Source: Flavobacteriales bacterium (GTDB lineage Bacteria; Bacteroidota; Bacteroidia; UBA10329). From it: a stretch of 36,883 nt of DNA. Of this stretch, positions 24,984-33,080 are shown piece after piece; within the stretch, counting starts at the first letter, position 1, and every line of letters begins with the position of its first letter. Location of the stretch: assembly GCA_021739625.1 (NCBI GenBank), contig JAIPBJ010000022.1:1-36883 (forward strand), in the 5' to 3' direction. Made by a program: the position numbers and the translations under genes. Below the pieces are notes generated by a model. It saw only the letters and a list, made by a program, of their open reading frames with translations. It did no database searches and had not been told where the DNA came from.

Positions 24984-26246
24984 TTACTCAAACTTGGCAC
25001 TGTCATCAGCCCTTGTAATTGACCTATGACTCGAACTATACTTTTCAATACTATCTAAACGATTCATGTAGGCCACAACTAGAAGAAAGTATGAAAAAGA
25101 TACCTGAAAATTAGTATAGAACACATTTGTTGCCATAATAACAAATGAGAATACTGTTAGCCCCAATAACCAAAACCGATACTTCCTAAGCACACTGGGG
25201 TACTCAGAGCCAATGGACTTTACAAATTTCCTTAATCCGAAAATCAAGATGAGAATCAGTATCAATATCCCTACCACGCCAAATCTCGTCAAAAGCAATA
25301 CATATTCATTATCAAAATCATGCACGAAATATCCGATTGCCGGGCCAAAACCAAAGAACCACATTCCTGACTCACTAATTGCATTAATCATCATTATCCA
25401 TACATCTCCACGAGCAGACATAGAAGTAGAGCCTTCATCAAATACAAGAAGAAGCTTCTCCACATACTCAAAATAGGGAAGGACATTTACCAGAATCGCA
25501 GCTCCCATCACGGTAATTACAAATGACCTTAAACCCATCATTCCAGCCATAAAAAGGATGACTGGCGTCAGTCCAAGACATACAAAGGCAGTACGTGAAG
25601 AGGTAAGAAACAGCAAAAAAATGTTTGCCAACACCAGCAATCCTGTACGGAAGTCAAAACGCCTACTGGTTATCACTGACGAAAATTCATTCATAAAACA
25701 GAACAATATAAGAACCGCAGCCGCGTTAGGATTAATCGAGGTCAAGGTGACTCGTGTATACTTACCATGCAGCATAGCTTCCAAATGCCCTTGATTGGCA
25801 TACATTGAGGAAATCCTTTCTACTACACCATCCAACATAAAATACTGGGCAATGCCGAAAAGAATCAATAAAATATTAAAAATCCTAAATGTATTCTGAA
25901 AGTAAATGAGATTCTCATCACGAAAATTGATTTGGTAGACGTAAACCACAAATATCAGCAATTTGACATATCTAAGTATAACCATATACTGAGATAAATC
26001 CATTTCATAATACCCAAAAACACCAATAAGCAATGACAAATGCATGAAAACAATCCACAACCCGATTGCTTTAATGATAAATCCTAATTTAAGTCTAGAT
26101 GACTTTATCAGCAAAACAGGGATGACGACAAATATCAATACGTCATCAAGTTTAAAGGTCGTACTTCCTGAAAGTAAAATCGGAGGCATGAGCCACTGAC
26201 TTAGGAGGCAGAGCGTAATTATGATAACATGGATCTTGCCATTCAT
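24984..26246 (-). CDS. wzy: O-antigen polymerase (Wzy)-like membrane protein
   Basis: 420 residues, strongly hydrophobic, about 10-12 predicted membrane helices (for example FIIKAIGLWIVFMHLSLLIGVFGYY and GILILILILIFGLRKF). A larger periplasmic loop near residues 255-310 carries STSMSARGDVWIMMINAISESGMWFFGFGPAIG, resembling the Wzy_C/O-antigen-ligase loop with an Arg and a GxG segment. Wzy joins flipped repeat units in the periplasm. Sequence identity among these proteins is low, so the call rests on topology, the R-G-W loop and its place between wzx and glycan-modifying genes. AT-rich compared with the flanks, as is usual for wzx/wzy. Confidence 0.85.
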   Translation of the reverse strand: MNGKIHVIIITLCLLSQWLMPPILLSGSTTFKLDDVLIFVVIPVLLIKSSRLKLGFIIKAIGLWIVFMHLSLLIGVFGYYEMDLSQYMVILRYVKLLIFVVYVYQINFRDENLIYFQNTFRIFNILLILFGIAQYFMLDGVVERISSMYANQGHLEAMLHGKYTRVTLTSINPNAAAVLILFCFMNEFSSVITSRRFDFRTGLLVLANIFLLFLTSSRTAFVCLGLTPVILFMAGMMGLRSFVITVMGAAILVNVLPYFEYVEKLLLVFDEGSTSMSARGDVWIMMINAISESGMWFFGFGPAIGYFVHDFDNEYVLLLTRFGVVGILILILILIFGLRKFVKSIGSEYPSVLRKYRFWLLGLTVFSFVIMATNVFYTNFQVSFSYFLLVVAYMNRLDSIEKYSSSHRSITRADDSAKFE

Positions 26247-27556
26247 ATCTTCACACTAATCATTTGCTCATATGAGCGATACAAAGACAACAGCCACCAC
26301 CCAGTAACAAAAAAACATATTGCCTGTAATATTCCGTAAACGTAAATAAAGCACTTGAAATCACACAAGAATGAGGCGATGATACAGCCCAGAACAATTA
26401 ATGACCCGTTAAAAATTGACACCATGAAAAATGTCTTGTTCCTTTTCAACGAGTATGCCAGATTTGTAAACGGAAGAACCATGAGATTTATAAGCATGGC
26501 AGGCATGAGTACGATAGTTAACTCAGCAGCCTTGCTCCACTGTTCACCAAACACTACTACGAATAGATTTTCGATAAAAGGATAAACGAAAAAAGCCGGA
26601 ACAATACAAACAGTCAACAGCTTCATGGCCGCCTTCACCTCTGCACTGATTGATTCCCTGCGAGCAATCTTTTCACTTAACGATTGAAATAGCACGCTGC
26701 CAACAACACTTCCAATCAATGATGCCGGGATTCTAATCAGTCTATTAACAAAACCTAGATTCCCCACATCCTCTGTAGAGTAAAACATAGAGACCAATAT
26801 GATTAGGCCATGCAACAACATCATGTCTACAAGTATATGGGGTGCATTGTATGCGGCAAACCGGCTATTTGCCACAACCAATGCACGTGCAAACCTTTCG
26901 TGAAACGACTGGAAGCTTAACAACCCGCGTCTTTTCACCTTCCTTATCAAAAAAATAAATGAGCTTAACATGCCGAACGTTAAACCCCATAATAGTCCAA
27001 GTCCCCCAACTGCAAAAAATGAGGTTATAATCTGACCTATGCTGGTAGTCACTGCCCTTACGGTTTTATTGCTAGCGATGGCTTTGTAATCCTTCAGATT
27101 GTTCAGATAGTACGTCAAATTATTAATGAAGCTCCAAGATAATAACGAAATCACAAAAAGAAATATATACACAATCTGCTCAATTAAATTCGTGCCATCA
27201 ACACCAAGCCATTGAGGAGAACTTGTGACTACGGAGGTCAAAACAATGAAGGCGACCACCGCAGTTGCGATGGCAACAAGGCAGGAAACAACTAACAGAT
27301 GAAAGGCCCTCGACCTGTTTTTCTGCATGACAATTGCGTAGTCTAGCCTCAAACTGGCTATAGTAGAAACTGAGGCCACAATACCATAGAAAATTGAATA
27401 CACGCCAAAATCTGAAGGGGTATAAACCCGTGATAGGATTGGGGTTGCCAAAACAGGGATAATTTGTGCAAACACGGCTCCTGAAAGCAAAACACCAATG
27501 TTTCGAACAAAATCTGTTCTGAAATATCTGCTAAAGTTCGTAACCATTCCCATCAA
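26243..27556 (-). CDS. wzx: Wzx-like oligosaccharide flippase
   Basis: 437 residues, about 12 transmembrane helices. The MOP/PST start is typical: FVRNIGVLLSGAVFAQIIPVLATPILSRVYTPSDFGVYSIFYG. Internal SLRLDYAIVMQKNRSRAFHL also matches the polysaccharide transport branch. Predicted to flip the undecaprenyl-linked repeat unit to the periplasm. The start overlaps the upstream glycosyltransferase by 4 nt (ATGA), and its stop overlaps wzy by 4 nt. An ATG at 27547 is an alternative start. AT-rich region. Confidence 0.92.
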   Translation of the reverse strand: MMGMVTNFSRYFRTDFVRNIGVLLSGAVFAQIIPVLATPILSRVYTPSDFGVYSIFYGIVASVSTIASLRLDYAIVMQKNRSRAFHLLVVSCLVAIATAVVAFIVLTSVVTSSPQWLGVDGTNLIEQIVYIFLFVISLLSWSFINNLTYYLNNLKDYKAIASNKTVRAVTTSIGQIITSFFAVGGLGLLWGLTFGMLSSFIFLIRKVKRRGLLSFQSFHERFARALVVANSRFAAYNAPHILVDMMLLHGLIILVSMFYSTEDVGNLGFVNRLIRIPASLIGSVVGSVLFQSLSEKIARRESISAEVKAAMKLLTVCIVPAFFVYPFIENLFVVVFGEQWSKAAELTIVLMPAMLINLMVLPFTNLAYSLKRNKTFFMVSIFNGSLIVLGCIIASFLCDFKCFIYVYGILQAICFFVTGWWLLSLYRSYEQMISVKI

Positions 27557-28656
27557 ACAAAAAGAGCAATCCAGTCCTCAACTTGGCTGCTCCATGTATA
27601 ATTGTTCAGGACATAACTCCGGTTTCTCTGAAGTCTCCCATTATTCTTCGGGCCAACCTTGAAACCCTCAAGCACTGAATCACCCAAATCCTCAAAATTT
27701 GAGTACATAAGATATACATCATTGACATCCAAAACCGAATAATTGAGCCATGAACCCGCAATCACGACATTTCCACAGGCTATGTTCTCAAACATCGACC
27801 CTGACAATTGGTCAGTGGTTTGCATATGAACAAACATATCGACAGCGTACCAATACTCTGCCATCTGATCCGGCTGTAAGAAATTGTCAAGAAATTTGTA
27901 CGTGAGACTTGAATCCAACAGCTTACGTTCTATTGTAGCCCTATAGCCGGCCTCAATCTTATATGTAAAGGGCAATAGTATCAAGTAGTTTGCAGGCAAT
28001 TTCTCCCGAATAGCGATCATGGCATCAATCATCTTCTCATGTTGTTGCGCAACATCACCATTGTAACCAAGGGCAACGATATACGAATATGAACCGAGGT
28101 GCAGTTTCTGCTTTACCGTATCCTGATCATGCGGATAGAGCCTGCTAACGTGGTCAAGTGCTTCCAACCCAAATCTCACTACCCTCACCTTGTCTTTATT
28201 CAATGAAAATAAATCCTTCAATAGTGGCAAGGAGTCCTCAGAAGTTACAGTGAACTCATCCGCATTTCTGTTGATTAACTGGACAAACGGCCTATGATAT
28301 CTGTTCATTCTCATGAAATCACTTCCCCAGTATGACACTATCAACTTCTTTCCCTTTAACTTAGTATAAACCGCACACAAGACATATAAGTACCTGTTAA
28401 ACTGGATATTTACGATGTCGTAATCTCCTGCGGTTCTTAGGAAACACATAAAAACCGCGAACAGATTAAAAATCTTAACAACTCCTGTGAACATATGAGG
28501 ACAATAGATGGCATCAAAATGTTTCTCAACACTCTGATTTTCTGGCTTCTGAATGGATAGAATCTCCAGTTGCCATTCCGGGCAGCTGTTTTTGATATTC
28601 TTGGCCAATCCCTGAACAAAGACACTGTTAACAGGGGCAAGAAAAAGTACTCTCAT
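27553..28656 (-). CDS. Glycosyltransferase, GT-B fold (GT4/GT56-like)
   Basis: 367 residues. N-domain starts VLFLAPVNSVFVQGLAKNI and contains KKLIVSYWGSDFMRMN. The C-domain starts IVALGYNGDVAQQHEKMIDAM with YLILLPFTYK. The NGD...H spacing and LP..Y motif recall the Fuc4NAc transferase (GT56) family, but GT4 is also possible. QLSGSMFENIACGNVVIAGSW is the donor-site segment, with Glu in the expected position. First gene of the 13-gene glycan operon. Its start is 12 nt after a plausible -7 box (28669-28676). AT-rich. Confidence 0.82.
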   Translation of the reverse strand: MRVLFLAPVNSVFVQGLAKNIKNSCPEWQLEILSIQKPENQSVEKHFDAIYCPHMFTGVVKIFNLFAVFMCFLRTAGDYDIVNIQFNRYLYVLCAVYTKLKGKKLIVSYWGSDFMRMNRYHRPFVQLINRNADEFTVTSEDSLPLLKDLFSLNKDKVRVVRFGLEALDHVSRLYPHDQDTVKQKLHLGSYSYIVALGYNGDVAQQHEKMIDAMIAIREKLPANYLILLPFTYKIEAGYRATIERKLLDSSLTYKFLDNFLQPDQMAEYWYAVDMFVHMQTTDQLSGSMFENIACGNVVIAGSWLNYSVLDVNDVYLMYSNFEDLGDSVLEGFKVGPKNNGRLQRNRSYVLNNYTWSSQVEDWIALFV

Positions 28657-28668
28657 TACCTATTATTC

Positions 28669-28700
28669 CAAATTAATGTACGATGCGACCTATCTACAAA
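28669..28700 (-). promoter_or_regulatory. Probable promoter of the glycan operon
   Basis: Minus strand: TTTG at 28697-28700 as -33 element, 20 nt spacer, then TTAATTTG at 28669-28676 (one mismatch to TAnnTTTG), then 12 nt to the ATG at 28656. It is the only sizeable gap ahead of thirteen tightly packed genes. Confidence 0.5.
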
Positions 28701-28733
28701 GGAATCATGCTTGCATTCAGCGCTCCTACCACA

Positions 28734-28789
28734 ATGAAAGTATGTTTGACAGAAGCGTTCTGCGAAAGACACTTTCATAGTGCAAACAT
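28734..28789 (-). ncRNA. Candidate structured RNA element with two competing folds
   Basis: On the minus-strand RNA, AUGUUUG (28783-28789) and CAAACAU (28742-28748) can close a stem around two perfect 5-bp hairpins, GAAAG-UGU-CUUUC and CAGAA-CGC-UUCUG, giving a three-way junction. Directly after it, ACUUUCAU (28734-28741) can instead pair over 8 bp with AUGAAAGU (28771-28778), which would break the first fold. It starts 7 nt after the hldE stop and lies upstream of the glycan-operon promoter candidate. It could be an hldE 3' element, an attenuator or an operator. No T-tract follows, so it is not a plain terminator. Confidence 0.4.
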
Positions 28790-28796
28790 GATGCTG

Positions 28797-30170
28797 TTAA
28801 CCAAGTATCAAAGTGGTGGACACCCCCTCCACCAACCCAACTATCTTCACCTCCCCCACCAGCTCCTTCCCAACCACATCCTCCACCTTGTAATCCCCTC
28901 CCTTCACCAGCACATCAGGCCGTAGTTCATCTAGAAGCTCGTAAGGAGTGTCTTCTTCAAATGCGACCACATAATTCACTGCATCGTTGGAGGCTAGCGT
29001 ACTTGCGCGGGCAGCCTCGCTGTTCACCGGTCTTTCCAGACCCTTGAGGCGTTTCACCGAGCTGTCACTGTTCAATCCCACCACCAGTACATCCCCGAAC
29101 GACCGCGCTTCTTCCAATAGTTTGCGGTGGCCTTTGTGCAGCACATCGAAGCATCCGTTGGTGAACACGACCTTCTTGCCTTTCAGCGATTCGCGCAGTT
29201 GAGCGATGCTTTCGCGGCTGACCACTTTGGAGGTGGCCAATGCCAGCACGGTTTCCAACTCGTTCCGAAGAACAGTGGCAGTCCCTCGCTTGCCGATGGC
29301 GATGCCTGCTGCTGTATTGGCTGCAAGAACGCTTTCTTTCAATGACTTTCCTTCGGACAGCCAAACACCAACGCTCGCAAGCACGGTATCCCCGGCTCCG
29401 CTCACATCAAAAATCTCCTGCGCCACGGCAGGGACGTTGAACACTGAGCCTTCGCCTATGAGGGTCATACCTTCGAAGGAACGGGTGATGAGGACGTTCT
29501 GTGCGTTTCCTTGCGCAAATGATACTCTTGCTGCCTTCACCACTTCGTTGTCATCATTGGCAACCGGATACCCAGCGGCCAATTGAAGTTCCTTGAGATT
29601 CGGTGTGATGAGAAAGGGGTTGTGGTAGGCTTCCCAATCGCTGCGCTTCGGATCGACTATCACCCGCAATGCATTTTTTTTAGCCCATGAAAACAGCAGA
29701 TCCAGAACTTCGTTACTCAGTGTGCCTTTGGCGTAATCTGAAACAAGCACCACTGAGACTTCTGCAGAAATCACTGTCAGACGATCTTTGAGGGATTGCA
29801 ATTGCTCGGAATTCCAAACATGCGGCTCTTCACGGTCTATGCGGACAATCTGCTGACCTGAAATAATGCGGGTCTTGGTAATTGTGGGAGCAGAGGAGCG
29901 GAACAGGTTTGATTCAATGCCCTGTTGCTTACACGCACTGGAAAGTTCCTCTCCTGCCGTGTCATTGCCAACAAGTCCAATAAGAATGGGAGTTGCTCCA
30001 AGACTCGCCACGTTGGCCGCAACATTGGCCGCTCCGCCAAGGGTGCTCCATTCGCTTTGCACCTTGACAACAGGAACAGGCGCTTCGGGGCTTACCCGCT
30101 CAACGGTGCCCGACACGTAACGGTCAAGCATCACATCACCGATCACGAGAATTTTCGGGGTCGAATTCAC
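28797..30170 (-). CDS. hldE: Bifunctional heptose-7-phosphate kinase / heptose-1-phosphate adenylyltransferase
   Basis: 457 residues from a GTG start. Makes ADP-heptose for the LPS core through two reactions: phosphorylation of D-glycero-D-manno-heptose-7-P, then adenylylation of the 1-phosphate. The kinase domain (PfkB/ribokinase fold, ~1-310) shows GDVMLDRYVSGTVERVSPEAPVPVV, TLGGAANVAANVASLGA and FDVSGAGDTVLASVG. The nucleotidyltransferase domain (~330-457) shows TNGCFDVLHKGHRKLLEEA. The C-terminus (EGVSTTLILG) ends a few residues earlier than usual. GmhA, GmhB and HldD are not in the window. A -33 TTG and a GACTTTTG box lie 4 nt before the GTG, inside the end of cysN. Confidence 0.95.
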   Translation of the reverse strand: MNSTPKILVIGDVMLDRYVSGTVERVSPEAPVPVVKVQSEWSTLGGAANVAANVASLGATPILIGLVGNDTAGEELSSACKQQGIESNLFRSSAPTITKTRIISGQQIVRIDREEPHVWNSEQLQSLKDRLTVISAEVSVVLVSDYAKGTLSNEVLDLLFSWAKKNALRVIVDPKRSDWEAYHNPFLITPNLKELQLAAGYPVANDDNEVVKAARVSFAQGNAQNVLITRSFEGMTLIGEGSVFNVPAVAQEIFDVSGAGDTVLASVGVWLSEGKSLKESVLAANTAAGIAIGKRGTATVLRNELETVLALATSKVVSRESIAQLRESLKGKKVVFTNGCFDVLHKGHRKLLEEARSFGDVLVVGLNSDSSVKRLKGLERPVNSEAARASTLASNDAVNYVVAFEEDTPYELLDELRPDVLVKGGDYKVEDVVGKELVGEVKIVGLVEGVSTTLILG

Positions 30171-30174
30171 GCGG

Positions 30175-30205
30175 CAAAAGTCAGCATAAAACCGTGGTCA
30201 GACAA
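30175..30205 (-). promoter_or_regulatory. Promoter of hldE
   Basis: Minus strand: TTG at 30203-30205, 20 nt spacer, GACTTTTG at 30175-30182 (one mismatch to TAnnTTTG), then CCGC and the GTG start. The 11-mer ACTTTTGCCGC is also found at the tatD start and ahead of trpS. Confidence 0.6.
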
Positions 30206-31439
30206 TCATTCCGGCCCCAACAGTTCTATTGGTCGCCTCGTCAATGATAATTAGGCTGCCTGTTGCGCGATTTTTCCTATAACTGTCGAAGCACAGCGGT
30301 CCGGTGGCGCGGATACGGACACGTCCGATGTCGTTGAGACCGATACTTCTGCCCTCTTCCAACCGCTGAAGCGTGTTGATGTCCATCGTATAGGTCACCT
30401 CAAGGATGATACAGCGAACATCGCTGGTGGTGTGACGAACGACATATCTGCCTCCGACCTGCAACGGACGTTCGTCCATCCAACAGACCATTAGGTCGAT
30501 GTCCTGCCCGGTCTGAGGGCGGTTGTTCACGCGCACCAACATATCACCACGGCTTATGCCGATGTCATCCTCCAGAGTCAATGCGACCGACATTGGTGCG
30601 AAAGCCTCACTCAGTTCCCTTTCGCCCAGATGAATGCCCTTTACACGGGTGGTGAATCCAGACGGCAGCACTGCGACCTTATCGCCCACCCTGAAGATGC
30701 CTCCTGCCACACGGCCAGCATAGCCCCGATAGTCGTGGTGGGCGGTGTTCATGGGGCGGAGGACATACTGCACAGGGAACCGCGCATCTATGTGATTGTG
30801 GTCACTGCCGATATGGACGTTCTCCAGTATGTGCATCAGTGTCGATCCACCGTACCATTTCATTCGCTCTGAGCGGTTCACCACATTGTCGCCCTCCAAT
30901 GCGCATATTGGCACGAAATGCACATCATTGATGGCCAACTTGGAGGCGAAATTCTCAAAATCGTGCTTTACCTGCTGGTAGGTCTGCTCTGCAAAATCCA
31001 CCAGATCCATCTTGTTGATGCACACCACCAAGTGCGGAATCTGAAGCAATGATGCGATATAGGCGTGTCGCTTGGTCTGCTCGACCACACCCTTGCGGGC
31101 ATCCACGAGAACAATGGCGAGGTTGGCAGTGCTGGCGCCCGTCACCATGTTGCGCGTGTACTGAATGTGGCCGGGGGTGTCGGCAATGATGAATTTGCGC
31201 TTGGGTGTGGCGAAGTAGCGGTAGGCCACATCGATAGTAATGCCCTGCTCGCGTTCTGCCCGCAGCCCATCGGTGAGCAGCGCGAGGTTCACATGCTCCT
31301 CGCCCTTGCGGAAACTGGCCAGCTCTATGGCCTCCATCTGATCAGCAAAGATGGATTTGCTGTCATACAGCAGTCTTCCAATGAGTGTGCTCTTCCCGTC
31401 ATCCACACTTCCTGCGGTAATGAACCTGAGCAATTCCAT
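30198..31439 (-). CDS. cysN: Sulfate adenylyltransferase subunit 1 (GTPase)
   Basis: 413 residues from ATG 31439. The longer frame to 31481 would be encoded by repeat DNA and lacks family similarity. CysN is the GTPase partner that drives CysD to make APS from sulfate and ATP. EF-Tu-like motifs: G1 AGSVDDGKSTLIGRLLYD near the N-terminus, DTPGHIQYTRNM (G3), NKMDLVDF (G4), and CALEGDNV near G5. Domains II and III follow. No CysC domain is fused, fitting the separate cysC upstream. Shorter than E. coli CysN (475). It is separated from cysD by a GxxExxY gene and two copies of a dispersed repeat, and is followed by hldE after 27 nt. Confidence 0.95.
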   Translation of the reverse strand: MELLRFITAGSVDDGKSTLIGRLLYDSKSIFADQMEAIELASFRKGEEHVNLALLTDGLRAEREQGITIDVAYRYFATPKRKFIIADTPGHIQYTRNMVTGASTANLAIVLVDARKGVVEQTKRHAYIASLLQIPHLVVCINKMDLVDFAEQTYQQVKHDFENFASKLAINDVHFVPICALEGDNVVNRSERMKWYGGSTLMHILENVHIGSDHNHIDARFPVQYVLRPMNTAHHDYRGYAGRVAGGIFRVGDKVAVLPSGFTTRVKGIHLGERELSEAFAPMSVALTLEDDIGISRGDMLVRVNNRPQTGQDIDLMVCWMDERPLQVGGRYVVRHTTSDVRCIILEVTYTMDINTLQRLEEGRSIGLNDIGRVRIRATGPLCFDSYRKNRATGSLIIIDEATNRTVGAGMIV

Positions 31440-31479
31440 GTTGAGATACCCTTGGTGGACGGAGGTCATTGTTTGCATC

Positions 31480-31512
31480 AACGAATTACGAATGGTACGA
31501 ACATACGAATGG
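31480..31512 (+). repeat. ATTACGAAT-family dispersed repeat, copy A
   Basis: Plus-strand orientation: acgaattacgaatggtacga followed by acatacgaatgg. It lies between cysN and the GxxExxY gene and is inverted relative to copy B on the other side of that gene. Confidence 0.75.
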
Positions 31513-31576
31513 TGGAGAATGACGGGTCGTTAGTCTGCTTTCAATATTTGCCTTCAACTGAACGACTTACAAATTT

Positions 31577-31996
31577 TCAAATATTCTCGGTCTCTGGAGG
31601 ATTGTGGATGTTTATCACCCGCTTTGATCTCACGCCTTCATATCCGAAGTTGATGATGATACCGAGCTTCTTCTCACCCCAGACCAGATACTTCAGTACC
31701 TGATCTATATTGGCTTTGGAAAAGTGATTCGCCTTCTTGAGTTCTACAACAACCTTGTCCTCCACAAGAAAATCCATATAGCCTTTGCCGATGATCTCAC
31801 CTTCAAACTTCAATGGATAATAATCCTGCTCCTTGAAGGCAATATCTCTCTTCCGCAACGCTATCGCAAATGCCTTTTGATAAACCGCTTCTGGATGACC
31901 CCCACCAAGTTGGCCATGGACATCAAAAGCACACCCGATCAGCTCATAGCTGAGTTCAGGATACAGTAGGTCATCCCGCTTGATTATTCCGGCCAT
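31577..31996 (-). CDS. GxxExxY-family protein (PD-(D/E)XK nuclease-like fold)
   Basis: 139 residues. The family is named after the motif seen here as GHPEAVYQKAF (G-x-x-E-x-x-Y). Further family blocks: ELIGCAFDVHGQLG, an LKFEGEIIGKGYMDFLVEDKVVVELKK core in which Asp and E-x-K sit like a PD-(D/E)XK site, LKYLVWGEKKLGIIINFG and the terminal KRVINIHNP. Its biochemical role is not established, and a nuclease-like fold is an inference from the motif spacing. It is inserted between cysD and cysN, which are normally adjacent, and is flanked by inverted copies of a dispersed repeat, so it is probably a later insertion with no role in sulfate activation. Confidence 0.92.
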   Translation of the reverse strand: MAGIIKRDDLLYPELSYELIGCAFDVHGQLGGGHPEAVYQKAFAIALRKRDIAFKEQDYYPLKFEGEIIGKGYMDFLVEDKVVVELKKANHFSKANIDQVLKYLVWGEKKLGIIINFGYEGVRSKRVINIHNPPETENI

Positions 31997-32047
31997 GTCG
32001 GTTATTCTATAAAAATCGACAGGATACCATACTTCCGCTCAACGTCC

Positions 32048-32082
32048 CGCCTTCGTAGATTCGTACCATTCGTAATTCGCTG
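32048..32082 (-). repeat. ATTACGAAT-family dispersed repeat, copy B
   Basis: Minus-strand orientation: cagcgaattacgaatggtac followed by gaatctacgaaggcg. It differs from copy C (33081-33115) at one position in 35. Located between the GxxExxY gene and cysD, 6 nt beyond the cysD stop. Confidence 0.8.
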
Positions 32083-32087
32083 ATTGC

Positions 32088-32999
32088 TCAAAAATACCCC
32101 AGTTTCTTCCTGTCCTCCATGGCCGCCTCGCCTCTCTTGTCGTCCTGACGGCTTCCTCTTTCCGTAACACGGGATGAGGCGATTTCTTCGATGATCTCCA
32201 CCACAGTTGAGGCATTGGAAACCGTTGCCCCGGTGCAGGTCATATCGCCAATGGTGCGGAAGCGAACTTGCATTTCGCGGAGCGTCTCCTTCTCGCTGTC
32301 GCGGAGGTTCATGAATTCTGAGTAGGAGTAGAGTGCGCCAGAGCGCTCGAAACACAGCCTTCTATGTGTGAAATAAATGCTGGGCATGGGTATCTCCTCC
32401 ATAAGGATGTACTGCCAAACATCCATCTCGGTCCAGTTGCTGATGGGGAACACACGAAAGTGCTCGCCCTGATGCTTGCGACCGTTGTAGAGGTCCCACA
32501 GCTCGGGCCTTTGATTCTTTGGATCCCACTGGCCGAATTCGTCACGGTGCGAGAAGAAACGCTCCTTGGCCCGAGACTTCTCCTCGTCCCTTCGGCCACC
32601 TCCCAGAGCGGCATCATATTTCCCATGCGCAATCGACTCCAGCAGCGTCACGCTCTGTAGTGCGTTGCGGCTGGCGTTGTAGCCTTTCTCTTCCACAGCG
32701 GTTCCTCGGTCGATGGAGTCCTGAACATGTCCGATCACCAGCTTGGCCCCTGTGCGTGCCACAAGTCGGTCACGATAGACGATGGTCTCGGGGAAATTGT
32801 GTCCGGTGTCAATGTGCAACAGCGGAAACGGGATGCTGGCAGGATAGAATGCCTTCATCGCCAAGTGGGTCATCACAATTGAATCCTTGCCACCTGAGAA
32901 TAGCAGCACGGGATTCTCAAACTGTGCCGCCACCTCGCGCATCACATGTATGGCTTCGGCCTCTAGCCCCTGAAGGTGATTGAGCTTATAGGTTGCCAT
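32088..32999 (-). CDS. cysD: Sulfate adenylyltransferase subunit 2
   Basis: 303 residues, the normal length. CysD carries the ATP sulfurylase active site and makes APS. The PP-loop ATP-binding motif is VLLFSGGKDSIVMTHLAMKAF at about residue 32. Further family segments: LHIDTGHNFPETIVYRD, GGRRDEEKSRAKER, HFRVFPISNWTEMDVWQYI and the C-terminal GDMTCTGA and KKLGYF. It lies between cysC (upstream) and the GxxExxY gene, with dispersed-repeat copies on both sides (32048-32082 and 33007-33040). Confidence 0.97.
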   Translation of the reverse strand: MATYKLNHLQGLEAEAIHVMREVAAQFENPVLLFSGGKDSIVMTHLAMKAFYPASIPFPLLHIDTGHNFPETIVYRDRLVARTGAKLVIGHVQDSIDRGTAVEEKGYNASRNALQSVTLLESIAHGKYDAALGGGRRDEEKSRAKERFFSHRDEFGQWDPKNQRPELWDLYNGRKHQGEHFRVFPISNWTEMDVWQYILMEEIPMPSIYFTHRRLCFERSGALYSYSEFMNLRDSEKETLREMQVRFRTIGDMTCTGATVSNASTVVEIIEEIASSRVTERGSRQDDKRGEAAMEDRKKLGYF

Positions 33000-33006
33000 T
33001 GAGGTT

Positions 33007-33040
33007 GCGAATTACGAATTGGTGCGAATATGCGAATGGT
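33007..33040 (+). repeat. ATTACGAAT-family dispersed repeat, copy D
   Basis: Plus-strand orientation: gcgaattacgaattggtgcg followed by aatatgcgaatggt, just upstream of the cysD start codon. It is most similar to copy E at 83-112, not to its neighbour C, so the family has at least two subtypes. Confidence 0.75.
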
Positions 33041-33080
33041 CTGAGAGGCTCGTGTGGTCTGCTGATCGGATTGTGTTGTT

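Noticed and set aside
28734-28789. H-type pseudoknot from the two interleaved inverted repeats
   Set aside because: With 4 nt and 0 nt connecting loops both helices cannot form at the same time. Alternative exclusive folds fit better.
31440-31481. 14-codon N-terminal extension of cysN
   Set aside because: It reaches into dispersed repeat A. ATG 31439 gives the family start just before the G1 motif.
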